Source: Hirsutella rhossiliensis (Eukaryota; Ascomycota; Sordariomycetes; Hypocreales; Ophiocordycipitaceae). From it: 64,000 nucleotides of DNA. The stretch covers positions 310,001-374,000 of the forward strand of contig NW_025408687.1 in assembly GCF_020360975.1 (NCBI RefSeq), read 5' to 3'. A program made the translations under genes and the position numbers. Below are positions 1 through 11,203 of this stretch, piece by piece; within the stretch, counting starts at the first letter, position 1, and every line of letters starts with the position of its first letter. The notes below the pieces were generated by a model, which searched no databases, was not told where the DNA came from, and saw nothing but the letters and a program-made list of their open reading frames with translations.

Positions 1-1329
1 AGTTGGCTGGCTTCCGACGGGACTCTGGGGACTTGACGGACCACATACACCACCTGCACGTAGAACAAGGCCCGGGCAATGGCTAGTATTAGCGCACAGA
101 GCTCAGCCTTGTTCATGTCCACTCGGGGCTCTTTTCCTCCCATCCCCCTCCCTGCTCAACCAAGTTCACAACAATGACAGCAAATAAGCCTGCCACCCGG
201 CCCGCTGCCACCCGGCCCGTCAATTGTGGAGAGTCCCGTTTCCTGGTCCCCCTTCTCCCGGGTGGCTCCCGGCTGCTGTGCAGAAACCACAGACTTTTGC
301 AATATTCGCCGCCCAAGCCGCGATCAGTTCCGATTCGGCAGACTGAGTGGTCATTAAGGAGAAGATATTCAAGAAGAGGGGGCGCCTGCCACTCAACAAC
401 GGCATGGATACGGGGGGCTACTGACTGTGCCGCCACAGGTTGACGCTGCAACATTTCCGCAGAGTTGCACCACCGCTACCGTACCAGCCCCTGGGTCAAG
501 AAGATATCCAGGGCAGCTCAAGGCTTGTCAGGCAAGCCATTCCTGTCTTGTCGTCCTGGAATGTCAAGCCCGTTCTGCAGGCGACGTTCCCGTTTCATTG
601 AGTCCTCGGCCTCGAGACATGAGCCTTTTCCCGTATTTTTTCATCGCTGCGCATGAATGTAACAGAGCACAACCATGCACAAAACCGGCGAGGAGGGTCG
701 CCACGCGCCAGATGGAACGACGAATCACGTCGAAATTCCCGAGTCACTGCCCACGCGCTTTTCACGAGCCCAAGTCCAGAGTCGACCTCGTCCCAGGCCT
801 TTGCGGCCGTCGCTTGGGGTTCCAGAGTCCTGTTCCATGCCGCCGGCGCCGAACCGCTCGGATGCAGTGCAGCTGGATCATACGGGAACCGCTGTGAACA
901 GGTCGAGTTCCCTACGGGCGTTCGTCCTGTGCTGATGCATCGCCACTTACACCCTCGTTGCGATAAGGAAACGGGCGAGTCACGTCTGCTCCCAGGGATA
1001 AAAGACGTGCCAGGCGGGCATTCCCCACACGATTATCATGCGAGAGATATCGCTGACCGGCTGCATGTCGAAATTGCTGCACACCTTCACGCTCCCGAGG
1101 CCTTCTGCGCTTCGCCGTGCTGTGGGGTTCCGAGGTATGTATGTAAATACGGGGCGGCCGGCCTCGATCAGCCCGATCAAGTAACCCGACAATTCCCGCG
1201 CTGCACCACGCCAGCGGGCCGTGATCTTCATGGATGTCCTGCTTTGGTCGAGGTCTGCATTGTGGCATGGGCAGAACCGGGAAGCTTCGACGCACGAAAA
1301 AGTCCCCGTTACCTTCGTTCCCCTCCCCG
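1..1329. other. No supported gene; 3' flank of TRM5
   Basis: Several open frames of 60-296 codons occur on both strands. They overlap each other, start without context, have no recognisable domain, and the longest plus-strand one runs antisense into the last TRM5 exon. I see no conserved motif, signal peptide or splice pattern here. The stretch probably holds the TRM5 3' untranslated region and intergenic DNA. Confidence 0.5.
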
Positions 1330-2969
1330 TCAAGGACGAGGCGCGAAGGCGACCTCGGCGGGCAAGCGGAAGCTGGCGCAGAACATGCGCTTTGCGGGGG
1401 CCACGTCGCGAACTTCGTGGATGGTCACCGCGCCGTCGTTTTCCGCATCTCCTGGCACGAGCCTGACCCCAATTTCATTGAAGATTCGCTGGCAGATGTC
1501 GTCTAGGGGGGTCGCGTCGTTTGCTTTGGAAGCGAAGCAGTGAGCATGAATCACTGGCAGTTTTGTCTCGGTATGCGGGACGAAGAGGTCATCATGCCCA
1601 TGGTAGAGGCCATGGTAGTTGTGCAGGAATTCGAGGGCGGATGCGGGGAGATTCATGACAAAGTGAGAGATGGTAGGGGGTATGGGGATGCGCGTTGGCT
1701 CAGGCCGGGCAGCCGGCGGCGCGCTCCTGGACACCCTCGCGGGCTTGACAAGGGCACAATCGCCGCGGCGGGACGCTTCCAAGACGAGGTCGGCTGCGTT
1801 TTGGATGAACTCGTGACCGTCCTGGTTGAAGGGCTTGACGAACTCCGTCACCTGAGAAAGGGTTAGCTGAGCGCCAAAACAACCTGCCAATCCCAGCGTA
1901 GCCGGCGATGGCATACCTTGTTCCTCCTGATTGCTTCGTTCAAGTACTTGAAGCTCTCCGGGTTCTTATCATTGGCCCACACGAAGACGCCTTTCTTGCC
2001 TGCAGGGGCAGCAAAGGGCCCGATGCCAGCCATGACGTCGGCGACGACCTCGCCTGGCTTGAAGAGGGCCGTGATTCTCTGGTGCTCGAAGCCAAGCCTC
2101 GAGTTCCAGTACACCTTGGAGTAGTCGAAACTGAAGGCGCAGCCGGCCTCGCTGACCTCAACGAGCATGTCGTCTGGACCCGCAAGCACTTCGTAGGCGA
2201 AAGTGCGGAACTCGTTCTCGGTGCCGACGTTGTCCGTCTTGTTAATTACAGTGCGGATGTGGAGGTTCTTGTCGACGATGATCTGTGCTATGACATGCTT
2301 GTAGGGCATATACTGCTCCCTGAGGTTGAGATGTGCTAGAGGGGGGGGTCTTGTGTCAGGACGGAGAGACTGGACGTTACGGATTCCGGGGGCACTCACC
2401 GACATGACCAGCCGTGTTGAAGCCAACGGGGATTTCGCCATGCAGCTCCTCTGGCAACACGGATTTGACGACATCCACTGCGAAGGAGTATGTGAGTAAG
2501 ATTCCCTCGTCTTTGCGGATGATCTGGGGTTCACATACGATAACTCCACAGCTCATAGCCAATGGGCAGCTCCAACGAAACAACAGTCAAGTCCCCGGCC
2601 TTGGAAGCCTCTTGAAGAGCCGGGCTCCAAGTCTCAGGCGCTTCACGGGGAAAAAACATCAATCAGCGCCGCCACCGCGAGAAAACACATCCATCGGGAC
2701 CGGAATCGCATACCTGCGGGCTTGATGCCCGGCTTGAGGATCAAGCACTTTCTGCCCTGGGCCGCCAGCGCCGGGTCGGGATCAACAGTCACGGTAGACA
2801 GCCTGTCGAGGACGAGCAGCTCCTTTGTCGCCTCGAGCTGCTGGCGGTACTTTGAGATGAGGCGGTTCTCGCGTACCGAGGCGGCGGCCGTGGGCAGCGT
2901 GCGGGCAAAGAGCGACCTGTCAAGTATCTTGACGGCGCGGGCGGCGGCGGGGGCGCGGAAGAGATTCAT
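1330..2969 (-). CDS. TRM5: tRNA (guanine(37)-N1)-methyltransferase Trm5, five exons
   Basis: Transfers a methyl group from S-adenosylmethionine to N1 of G37, next to the anticodon, in cytosolic and mitochondrial tRNAs. Inferred exons: 2969-2714, 2640-2539, 2477-2400, 2335-1917, 1851-1330, giving 458 aa, close to the family's usual length. All four introns are GT-AG and every join keeps frame; the second intron contains a stop if read through. The N-terminus has the Trm5 LDRSLF block; exon 4 holds AHLNLR and the SAM-binding [17 protein letters not shown] followed by WANDKNPES; exon 5 has [10 protein letters not shown], equivalent to the catalytic N-(P/L)-P loop, and the C-terminal [17 protein letters not shown] signature. 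It is divergent from the AlkB-like gene. The basic, Arg/Ala-rich N-terminus would suit the known dual cytosol/mitochondrion targeting, but that is inference. Confidence 0.93.
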
Positions 2970-3357
2970 CGCCGGGCTGGATGGGCACTTGTCCTGTGAA
3001 GGATGGAGGTGAGTTGTCTGTCTTGTTTGGGCTGACTGAAGAAGTCTCGTTCATGGGCAACTGATTCGTACGGTGATAGGGGAGGGGGGGGTGAGTTAGT
3101 AGGGGGTGTAAGTGGGATTTACCTTGTCCATGTGTGCGAAGTTGCGCGCGCCGTGACTGAGGTCGTCGTCTGAGAGTGTCTGTCGACGCAGGGTTCAGCG
3201 AAAAAAAGTGATGGGGGTGAGGCATGTGTCGGATCAAGGGTCCGCGAGGCTGACGGGAAATTGTGCAGGGAGGTTTGTGGCGGGGATCCACCACGGGAGA
3301 AGCCGACGAACCAGCGCCGGCGAGGCTGAACAGGGGGGTTGGGTGTGATGTCACGAC

Positions 3358-3367
3358 TTGACGTCAA
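3358..3367. promoter_or_regulatory. CRE/ATF-type palindrome in a divergent promoter
   Basis: The 10-bp palindrome TTGACGTCAA lies 104 bp upstream of the AlkB-like start and about 390 bp upstream of the TRM5 start. TGACGTCA is the known binding core of fungal ATF/CREB bZIP factors, which often serve stress responses. That would suit a DNA-repair gene, but there is no functional evidence. The rest of 2970-3470 holds no gene I can support; a 3119-3367 minus frame looks like 5' leader. Confidence 0.4.
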
Positions 3368-3470
3368 CTTTGATCGACTTGGACAGTTTTGAGGCGATGT
3401 ATCCCGTCAGGAGCAAATCCAACTCTGTTTTCTGAGCTGAACGAGTCGAGGTACCGCGGCGGTTGCAAAA

Positions 3471-4661
3471 ATGTCAAAGAAACGCACGCTGGACGCCTTC
3501 TTCAGCTCGACGTCCAAACGGGCCAAATCTCAGGCGGACAACGAGGGGCCACCCCCCGACATCGTGAGCCTCACTCCCCAGCTTCCAGCATTCCAGGAGA
3601 TGCAAGCGCCCGAGTACTCACAGGTCGGCACAGGCCGTCGGCAGCTCGACACACCCCCGGTACCCGTTCCCCATCGCCAATCTACCCCCGTCGCTGGGCG
3701 GCGCCGCCTCGTCGCCGCCGGCGCGGCCCGCAAAGGCCGTCGACGACCAGCCGGACCTCGACCTGCTCTGCTTTGAGCCGTACATGCCTGCGTCCGTGGC
3801 GCGCGGCATGTTTGAGTTTCTGCGCGCTGAGCTGCCGTTTTATCGTGTCGAGTATGACATCAAGAGGGGAGGTGTGCAGACGCGCATTCGCACGCCGAGG
3901 TTGGACTCTCCTCCCTCACCCCTTTCTATTTCTTTCTCTTGGTTTTCCGTGGCCCAGGTCTCAGCGAGAGGGGGACTTGAGAGGGGTTGGTAATGATGTG
4001 GCACGTACGAGATTGAAAGGCTGAGCAGCGAATCAGATGGACAACCGTCTTCGGCTTGGACGACACGGCGTCCTTTGACGAGGCCGGCTGTGTCGTGGAC
4101 AAGGCAACGGGCACAAAGGCAGCCGACAAGCGCTACGACCGGTATCCCCCGCGACCCATCCCCGCGTGCCTCGACGGCCTGCGCAGATCCACGGAGACGG
4201 CCACAGGGTGCAGCTTCAACTTCTGCCTCGTCAACTACTACGCCTCGGGCTCCGACAGCATCTCCTTCCACAGCGATGACGAGCGCTTCCTCGGCCCCGA
4301 CCCGGCCATTGCCTCCTTCTCCCTCGGTGCGCGCCGCGACTTTCTCCTCAAGCACAAGCCGCCCCCGCCGTCCAGCTCCGGCGGGCGTCCGGCAGAAGCC
4401 CCGGCGGCAGCGAAGCCGTTAAAGTTCCCGCTCGCAAGTGGCGACATGGTGCTGATGCGCGGCAGGACGCAGTCCAACTGGCTGCATTCAATCCCCAAGC
4501 GGACTGGCAAGAACGAGGAGGACGGCGGCAGGATCAACATCACCTTTCGCAGAGCCATGGTCAAGGACGGGACTGAGAATTACTACAATTACAACGTTGG
4601 CGGCGGTCCCGTGTATCGCTGGGACAAGGGAAGCCGCCAGATGACTCTATGGAAGTCGTGA
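3471..4661 (+). CDS. AlkB-like 2-oxoglutarate/Fe(II) dioxygenase (ALKBH2/3 type), three exons
   Basis: Expected to reverse alkylation damage such as 1-methyladenine and 3-methylcytosine in DNA (or RNA) by oxidative demethylation in the nucleus. Inferred exons: 3471-3563, 3634-3899, 4037-4661, giving 327 aa. The second join rebuilds an Arg codon in TPR-WTTVFG, as in the family. The Fe(II) ligands are visible as H-S-D in SISFHSDDERF and His in NWLHSIPKR; the 2-oxoglutarate Arg pair is in RINITFRRA. The N-terminus KKRTLDAFF resembles a PIP-like or nuclear-targeting start common in fungal homologues. The second donor (GTTGGA) is weak, and the first join is my best frame-consistent choice. The stop lies only 56 bp from the convergent NUS1 stop, so the 3' UTRs probably overlap. 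Confidence 0.85.
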
Positions 4662-4717
4662 GGGGGTATCCTGCGACAACGGAAACTGTGCGGCGTGTCA
4701 CACGCGCGTGGTACCTT

Positions 4718-5812
4718 TTATTTCCCATGGCGCATCTGCGCCCTCGAGTACTTCCGCAACGCCTTCAAAAAGACCTGATAGCCGAAGCTTTCGTTGTCCT
4801 TCAGGCAGAATATCTCGGTCAGGCGAATCTGCCAGGGCGGGTAGCTCGCGAGCTCGGGGTAGGGGCTGAAGAGGATGAGAAGATCCGGCTCCGGCATGAT
4901 GCCCTCGGACAGCTCCGTGTCGACCAATTCGATGGAAATATCCCGGGGCGAGAGCTTTCCCTTTTGCGACATTTCCGCTAGGGTTCGAGTGAGGTCGACA
5001 ATGGACTCTCGGCCGTCCTGCGCAGAAATGAGGTGGAGCTTCAAGTGTCCATGGCTGCTCTGCTCGTAGGTCGGCGACGAGTACTCGTCCCTATGCGGCG
5101 AAGTCACGGAGAGGCTTGGATGCTCTCCGGCAAAGTAGAAGGTGAATTTCTGGATGACAGCGTCGTAGACCCGCGGCATGTGCTTCTTCAAGATTCCTGT
5201 AGCTCAGTGTGAGAAACGCTGGAATGGGGGGTATCTTGGCGACAACGAACCTGTCTTTTCATAAATGGAGAGCATGGGTATCTCGGCACAGGCGCACCAG
5301 GTGGCCAGCTCGGCCGTCTCGTCGATGAGGCGCTCTAGATTCGCCTTTGCCCGGTGGTCTTCTTGGGCCTTGAGGATGGCACTGAGGTGCTTGGGCTTCC
5401 GTTCCAGCCCCGTGACGTCTCGTCGAATGTATTGCGGCGTAGCGTGGTGGTAGTAGAGGACCGAGGAGACACGGTAGCAGACGATGTTGAATGTCTGGCG
5501 GGTGCGGATGTAGAGCGAGAAGATGCCATGGAGGATGGCAAAGACAACGACGTGGAGCTGGTTGCGGAGGAAGCGTCGGACGCCTAGTCTGGGTCTTTGA
5601 TGCGAGGCCGACGACGATGTGCTCACGCTCGGTATCTCGCTCGGGGCGGGGAGGGTTGCCTGCAGCCATGTGCCAGTCAATATACCAGTGCCGTTGAGGC
5701 GGCGAAGTGTTCTCACCCTGAGCAGCCGTTTCTTCTCTTGCTCGTTCAGGAGCGCATGGTTTTGTAGCTCGTCGGCTCTGTAGGCCGCGCGGGCACGGGC
5801 GCTCACGGGCAT
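4718..5812 (-). CDS. NUS1: Nus1/NgBR-like dehydrodolichyl diphosphate synthase subunit
   Basis: Non-catalytic partner of the Rer2/Srt1-type cis-prenyltransferase that makes the dolichol chain for protein glycosylation at the ER. Inferred exons: 5812-5717, 5659-5251, 5196-4718 (327 aa). The first intron (57 nt, GTGAGA...CTGCAG) is a multiple of three, so a 346-aa unspliced reading is also open; the second rebuilds EKTGILKKHMPRVYDAV, typical of the family. A membrane segment around VVVFAILHGIFSLYI lies in the N-terminal half. The protein ends RHGK, the R-x-G motif of Nus1 that completes the active site of the heterodimer. No catalytic Asp of the catalytic subunit is seen, as expected. Divergent from SEC10. 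Confidence 0.88.
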
Positions 5813-6431
5813 GGCGAAGCTACCGTGTCGTGGATCGGCTCAGATCGGAGGGGTGGAGGGGGGTTTCGAAGGGGGAAGCTGCCGCCGAGGACTTGTGATT
5901 ATTGCGTTGCTGCAACTGTCGCCTTGAGGGAAGTGTGGAAAGAGGGAATGAAGGGACTTGAATGTCATAAGTCGCTGGTGGGTGGGAAAAGAGTGGCATT
6001 TGTATGTGTCAAGCACAGCCATCGACGAGGCGAAGCCTTGGGCTCGGCTGGGCTTCTCGAATGCCGCGCCGCAATTTCGCAGGGGATCGTTACGTCGTTG
6101 CCTCGTGGCAGTGGCCAGCCAGAACTGTGGCGCAGCTGCTGTACGCCAGAGAGCAAGTGGGCAGGCGGAGGGGTACTTTGTAGCTTGTCGTAGCGCACGT
6201 GGACCTGGCCCGCAGTTGATTCGACGTTACTCATCATCAACTTCGCCATTCGACGTCGCATCATCCAGCCCGCTCACCCGGTACAGGCATGCTGCTGCGT
6301 CTCGCGCTTCCGACGAGTCGACTCGCGACGCGGCATCGCCTCTGGTTCCGGCCTCGGGACCGCCTCAGACTCGCGCCCACCTTGACACACATGTAGCCGC
6401 TCGCCGCTGCCCATCTCCTCCCGCTTCCCAG
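5813..6431. other. Divergent NUS1/SEC10 intergenic region
   Basis: About 620 bp between two start codons. It contains a long frame continuous with SEC10 exon 1, but no earlier start in it gives a conserved extension, so I treat it as 5' leader. No gene seen. Confidence 0.5.
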
Positions 6432-9016
6432 ATGGAGCGGCCTAGCTCAGGGCCCAAGAGCCTCTTCCCCAAGGGCCCGAGCTTCACCTTGGAGACCTTT
6501 TCGAGCAAGGACTTTATTGTCCGAGACTTTGTAGACAGCCTCGCCGAGAGCGCCGTCCCAGCCAACCGTCGCTCCGGCCCCGCGCAAGCAGCTTTCGACT
6601 CGAAGCCTTTGATCCGCACCTTCGAAAGTACATGCGGGTTCCATTACCAAATATGCGCCTTTGACTGACTCCGCCATCAGATGCCCTATCGCAGCTCGCA
6701 TCTCTCGGCGACGAACTCCAAGAGAAAGAATCCGAACTCCTCTCCCAGGTCCGGAGGGCCGAGATCCAGCACGACCAGACTCTCGACACCCTTGGCGAGA
6801 AACTCGACCAGTCCATGAGCTCCTTCGAAGCCCTTGACGTTTCGCTCAACTCGGGAGGCATCAACGTGCCCGACTCCAACGGCAGGTCCGATGGCGGGGG
6901 GAACGTCGCCGTGCAAATTGGCGAAAAGCTCGAGGAGCTGGATCGGAAGCGACGGCGAGCACAGGATGCCATCTTCCTCATACAATGCTGGACGGAAGTC
7001 AGCGAAACAGGCCAGCTCACCTCCCTCGACGGCATCCAGCGACAGGGAGGCGCTGACAACAAGGTTCGGTGCGCCGTCATCGCCCGCCAGCTGATGCGCA
7101 TTAGCCAGCAGCTCGATCCCGCTTCCTGGGGACACGCCAATGGCCAGCGGAATGGGGCTGCCGACGGCTTGAACAAAGCTCACAACACCCGTGAGATATT
7201 GGAGAAGTTCTGTGAGACCCTGGAGCAGGACCTTCTCAAGCAGTTCAACAACAGCTATAGACGACAAAACTTTGATGACATGTCGGAATGCGCAAAGGTC
7301 CTGTACGACTTCAACGGCGGCGCCAGCGTCATCGCCGTCTTTGTCAACCAGCACCAGTTCTTCATCGACCGAGACCAGCTCATGAGCGACGAGGTGACGG
7401 CCGACGGCGAGATGTGGGAAGCCCTGGCAGACCCTGACGCGGATCCGCCCGGGGTCGAGGCAAGCCTCCAGTCACTCGTCGACGAAGTCAAAATAGTCAT
7501 GCAAGAAGAGTCCTTCATCATCAGGCGGGCCTTTCCCTACTACGAGACTGTCCTCGTCAAGTTTATCCAGCGAGTCTTCCAGCAATCCATTCAGCAACGC
7601 CTCGAAAAAGTCCTTGACAAGGCCGAGACGATTTCCGCCCTGGCCTTCTTGAGATCCCTTCACTCGTCGAGAAGCTACATCAGCTCCCTCATCGAAGACC
7701 TGAAGACGCATGGCCTGACGGAGAACCCAGAGCCTTGCTCGGCGCAGATCGCGCAAGCCCTCGACCAGCAGATGGACGAGCTGTTCGTCCCCTACTTGGT
7801 CGGAACGACGTACATTGAACGCGAAAAGAAGAGCTTGGAGGAAATGTACAGCTCCCTGCTCTTCAGGTTCACGATATACCACTCGCGGCGGAAAAAAATG
7901 CCCACGGGCTTCATGGCCTCTCTGGCCCAACAGGGAACCCAGCTCATGGCCTCGGCCAAGGATGCCTATTTGGAGCGGCTCGAGTCTTCGGACCTGACGC
8001 CGACGCAGAAGAGGCTCATGCTGCGACTAGGCGGTCTTCAAGACAAGGAAAACAAAAACGAGATTGAGGTATCGGAAGAAGACGGCGCCTTGAGCGTTGA
8101 AAGCGCCAAGAGAATGCTCAAGTGGCTCGCCGAGAGCGTGCAACGGACCCTGGAGCTCGGCTTGCGGGCCGAAACGCCCAAAGACATGAACGTATTCCTG
8201 AACCTACTGCTCACGAGCATGGGACAGGTCTACATTGAGACTGCGCTCGACGCAGCGCACATGCAGGCCACCATGCTAGAGAACGCAAAAACGGAGCCCG
8301 ATCTGTCCTTCCTGCCCGACGTGCGGCCGGCGGTCACCGTGTCGTCCATTATGGAGCGGTTCATCAGGATCGTGCTCATCCGCCTGGCCGAGTCGAACAC
8401 GACAGTGCGCAAGAGCATGGAGGCGCAGAAGAAGACGGCCCTCGACTCGATCGAAAGGAAGACCAACACCGTCTTGAAGGTGTCGCTCGACGTCATCACC
8501 AACTGGACGTCCAAGTCTCTGAGCGGCCAGAAGAAGCAGGACTTTCGACCAAAGGATGCGGAGCTCGAGTTTCTTCAGACTCCGACGTGCCTGAGCATCT
8601 GCACGTTTCTCGGCCGCGCGAGCAAGCACGCGGGCAACGCCATTGACGGGCAAAACGCCGAAAAGTTCTTTAGCGAGCTGGCCCTTGCGATCCACCAGCT
8701 GCTGTTCGATCACTTCAAAAAGTTCCAAGTCAACGCCACGGGCGGCCTCATGGTCACCCAGGACATCGCCAAGTACGTCGCCACCATGAGGGACTGGCCG
8801 CTCAGCAAGGACGTGGCGGCAGCCGTGGAGCAGCTGACCGAGATTGGGTCGCTCTTCATCGTCGGGCCGGAGGCGCTGCGGGAGAAGTCGAGGACGCTGG
8901 CGCCGGGGCAGACTGGGGCCAGGGGGAAGCTGTCCAAGGCCGATTTCCGGGCGTTTGTGCAGCGACGTGACGATTCGGGGTCGGTGGGCATTCAGGGCGT
9001 CCTGGCCGGGCTGTGA
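6432..9016 (+). CDS. SEC10: Exocyst complex component Sec10, two exons
   Basis: Subunit of the octameric exocyst that tethers secretory vesicles to the plasma membrane at hyphal tips and septa. Exons 6432-6627 and 6681-9016 are joined across a 53-nt intron with tandem CTGACTGAC branch sequence and CAG acceptor, giving 843 aa, within the range of fungal Sec10. The N-terminus has the family pattern FSSKDFIVRDFVDSL. Exon 2 begins with a coiled-coil stretch (SLGDELQEKESELLSQVR) followed by the long helical Sec10 body, including NFDDMSECAKVLYDFNGG and SFIIRRAFPYYETVL. The C-terminus ends in a helical region around KADFRAFVQRR. The start was chosen because the upstream frame loses family likeness. 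Confidence 0.93.
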
Positions 9017-9200
9017 GCGTACCGGGAGTCTTGTTTCTTTGAGGTGATGAAAGCGGGTTGATTGTGGCGCGACGAGCCGATGCACTGAGTGAAGATGGGT
9101 ATATAGAACGGTAAAATGAACGACACCAGACAGTTTCGCCAGATCTGACAGCTTCGGGACCTTTCGCGGTGTCTCCAACACTAGAGGTGATGGTCATTAA

Positions 9201-10639
9201 TCACAAGTCCCGCCGCAAGCCACCCGTCCTCCCCGTCTGCTGCTCCATCTTTTCGTCTAAAAAGTCCACCAGCTCGAGCATATTGCTCAGGCTGGCCAGC
9301 TTGATCCTCTCCTTCTTGGGCAGCAGCGCCGACTTTTCCGCGCCCATGCCGGGCCCGCACATCTCCGAGACGTGGTGGACGACGACCTTGAAGGAGAGCG
9401 GGCAGCGGGCGACGTTGCACATGAAGGTCTCGAGGGCCTCCCACGGACAGGCCGGGAAGCCGGCGAACAAGGCCGGGTTGGCGAGCAGACCGCGCGCAGA
9501 CATGAAGCCCGCCAGACGGGTGTTGCTGGGCCGAAGGCTGTCGTCCTCGAGGGGTGGCGGTGTGATTGTGGTGGAGAGGCCGGGGTCGGACGGGGCTTTG
9601 AAGGGCAGGGCGGAGAGGGCAAAGACGTCGCCGGAGAGGAGGATGGGGAGCGTGGCGGCGTACTTTGCCGTGAGGATCTCGAGGGCTTCGGCGCGGATGG
9701 GGACGGTGGAGGGGGTGTGTCTTGTTCGTGGGTGGATGGTGATCCAGTCGACGAGGCGGTTCTGCGGGTGTCCGATGACCGTGTCCAAGAAGTCCATCGT
9801 TTTCCTGGGGTCCGGCGCCTTGTTTAGCTGCCCGTGCTTGCAAGCGCTGTCTAGAAGAGAGAGTGCCAAAGAGGGAGAAGGGGTTCAAAAACCGCACCGC
9901 AAGTCATCGTGCACGCGAATCTTGACGCTGACGCTTCTCCCCAGGGGGCTCTCCACATGCCCTTCCATGCCGACGGCCCAGCCATCGTCGCGGAGGCGGC
10001 CGCGCGTCTCGACAACCATGTCGCGCACCAGCTCGCGGCGATCCATGAGGGCGGCGCCGAGCGTCTCTGCGCAGGCCCACGACTGGGGACAGCCGCAGTT
10101 GAGGTCGACGCCGGCGACGCGGGGCGCCGCGAGGGACGAGGCGCGGGCGAGTTCCTGGGGGGAGTTGGCGCCGAACTGCAGGATGGTGGGCGGCTGGGGG
10201 CCGAGCGTGGAGATGGTCAGGTCTGTGGGTGCCGCGGTTCAGTTCTTCTAGATTATTCTTGGGAGAGGAACGGGGGTTGGGGGAAGGGGCGCACCGCTGT
10301 CTCTGGCGAAGCTGTTGCGGTTAAACTCCTTGGCGAGAATCATGGGCGTCCAGCACAGGTCGACGCCGAACTTGTGGACGGTCTGCCGAAACGCAAGCTG
10401 CAGGCAAGTCAAGGTGAGCGACCGGGTCTTGCCGAGGAGCAAGTGGGTGGCCTGCCTTGCTGTAGCGCACCATGGGCGCACAGGCATACAGAAACCTGTC
10501 CTGCCGCTTGGCCGCGTCGAAGATCTTGAGCGGGCTGCGGAGCGGTGTCAGTCCTTGGGCACGGCACGGAGACAGACGAGGGTGCGGGAACTCACTGCGA
10601 AGAGGCGGGCGGTGCTCCGCGCTCGGCCGAGGCCGCCAT
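9201..10639 (-). CDS. DUS4: tRNA-dihydrouridine(20a/20b) synthase Dus4, five exons
   Basis: FMN-dependent reductase that makes dihydrouridine at D-loop positions 20a/20b of cytosolic tRNA using NAD(P)H. Inferred exons: 10639-10596, 10534-10456, 10397-10295, 10222-9898, 9804-9201 (384 aa). Motifs in order: FLYACAPMVRYSK, DLCWTPMILAKEFNR, GANSPQEL, the catalytic Cys loop in NCGCPQSWA, SVKIRVHDDLR, and the tRNA/FMN-binding ITIHPRTRHTPS. Exon joins rebuild His, Asp and Arg codons exactly. The second intron appears to be GC-AG (AAG|GCAGGC...TGCAG): a GT donor a few bases upstream would delete the conserved VRYSK. Convergent with SEC10 (184 bp between stops). Confidence 0.9.
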
Positions 10640-11203
10640 TCTGGACTGAGAATCCGGCTCAGTCGCTATCGTATAGGGGTCGTGGTTGGCACAGCCAGCA
10701 TTTGGGTGGGATGCAAATGTATCGTGCGGGTGGGAGTGCGAGTTGAGGCTGTCACGGGCGACTTCTTTTCGACCCTTGATGTTGGTGAGAAGTTGAGGTG
10801 AGCCAAGATGTGCACTAACAGCGGATACTACGCGGGCCCCTCGTTATTGCTAGTGAATCAAGTACTGGCCGCGGGGTTGTGACCTGCAAAGTATACGCAG
10901 GTGTCTACGTTCTTCAAGGTACCAAGGGTACCCGCCTAGATGAGCTGTGCTTCGACGCACAACGGCATTTCCCAGGCCAGCCAAAACGATCCCCTTTGAT
11001 ATGCAAGAGACAAAACACCGGCTTCGCGAGGTGTAAGGATGGGACAACCAATGCCGGTTCATACATGCCGTCGCCGACATCCAGCATCGCCCCCGTCCGT
11101 TCCTGTGCTTCTCACGTTGAATCACGGCACATCAGTCGCGGCCCATTTCCTCCTTCGCTGAAGCGCTCGAGTACGGACTTACCGAAAGTGCCGCGTGATG
11201 CGT
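10640..11203. other. Intergenic, no gene seen
   Basis: About 560 bp between the DUS4 start and the stop of the next minus-strand gene. A 91-codon minus frame (11125-10850) has Cys and Trp scattered without pattern and no domain I recognise. Likely the DUS4 promoter plus the 3' UTR of the FAH-family gene. Confidence 0.5.

Noticed and set aside
653..1543. 296-codon plus-strand open frame
   Set aside because: It overlaps the last TRM5 exon antisense, has no domain, and its composition follows from GC-rich third positions.
2920..3367. Minus-strand frames upstream of TRM5
   Set aside because: Low-complexity Ser/Pro/Thr-rich content, overlapping each other and the TRM5 start; best read as 5' leader.
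5660..5716. Treating the 57-nt segment in NUS1 as certain coding sequence
   Set aside because: It has GT-AG ends and a length divisible by three; the family alignment reads more smoothly without it, but both readings stay possible.
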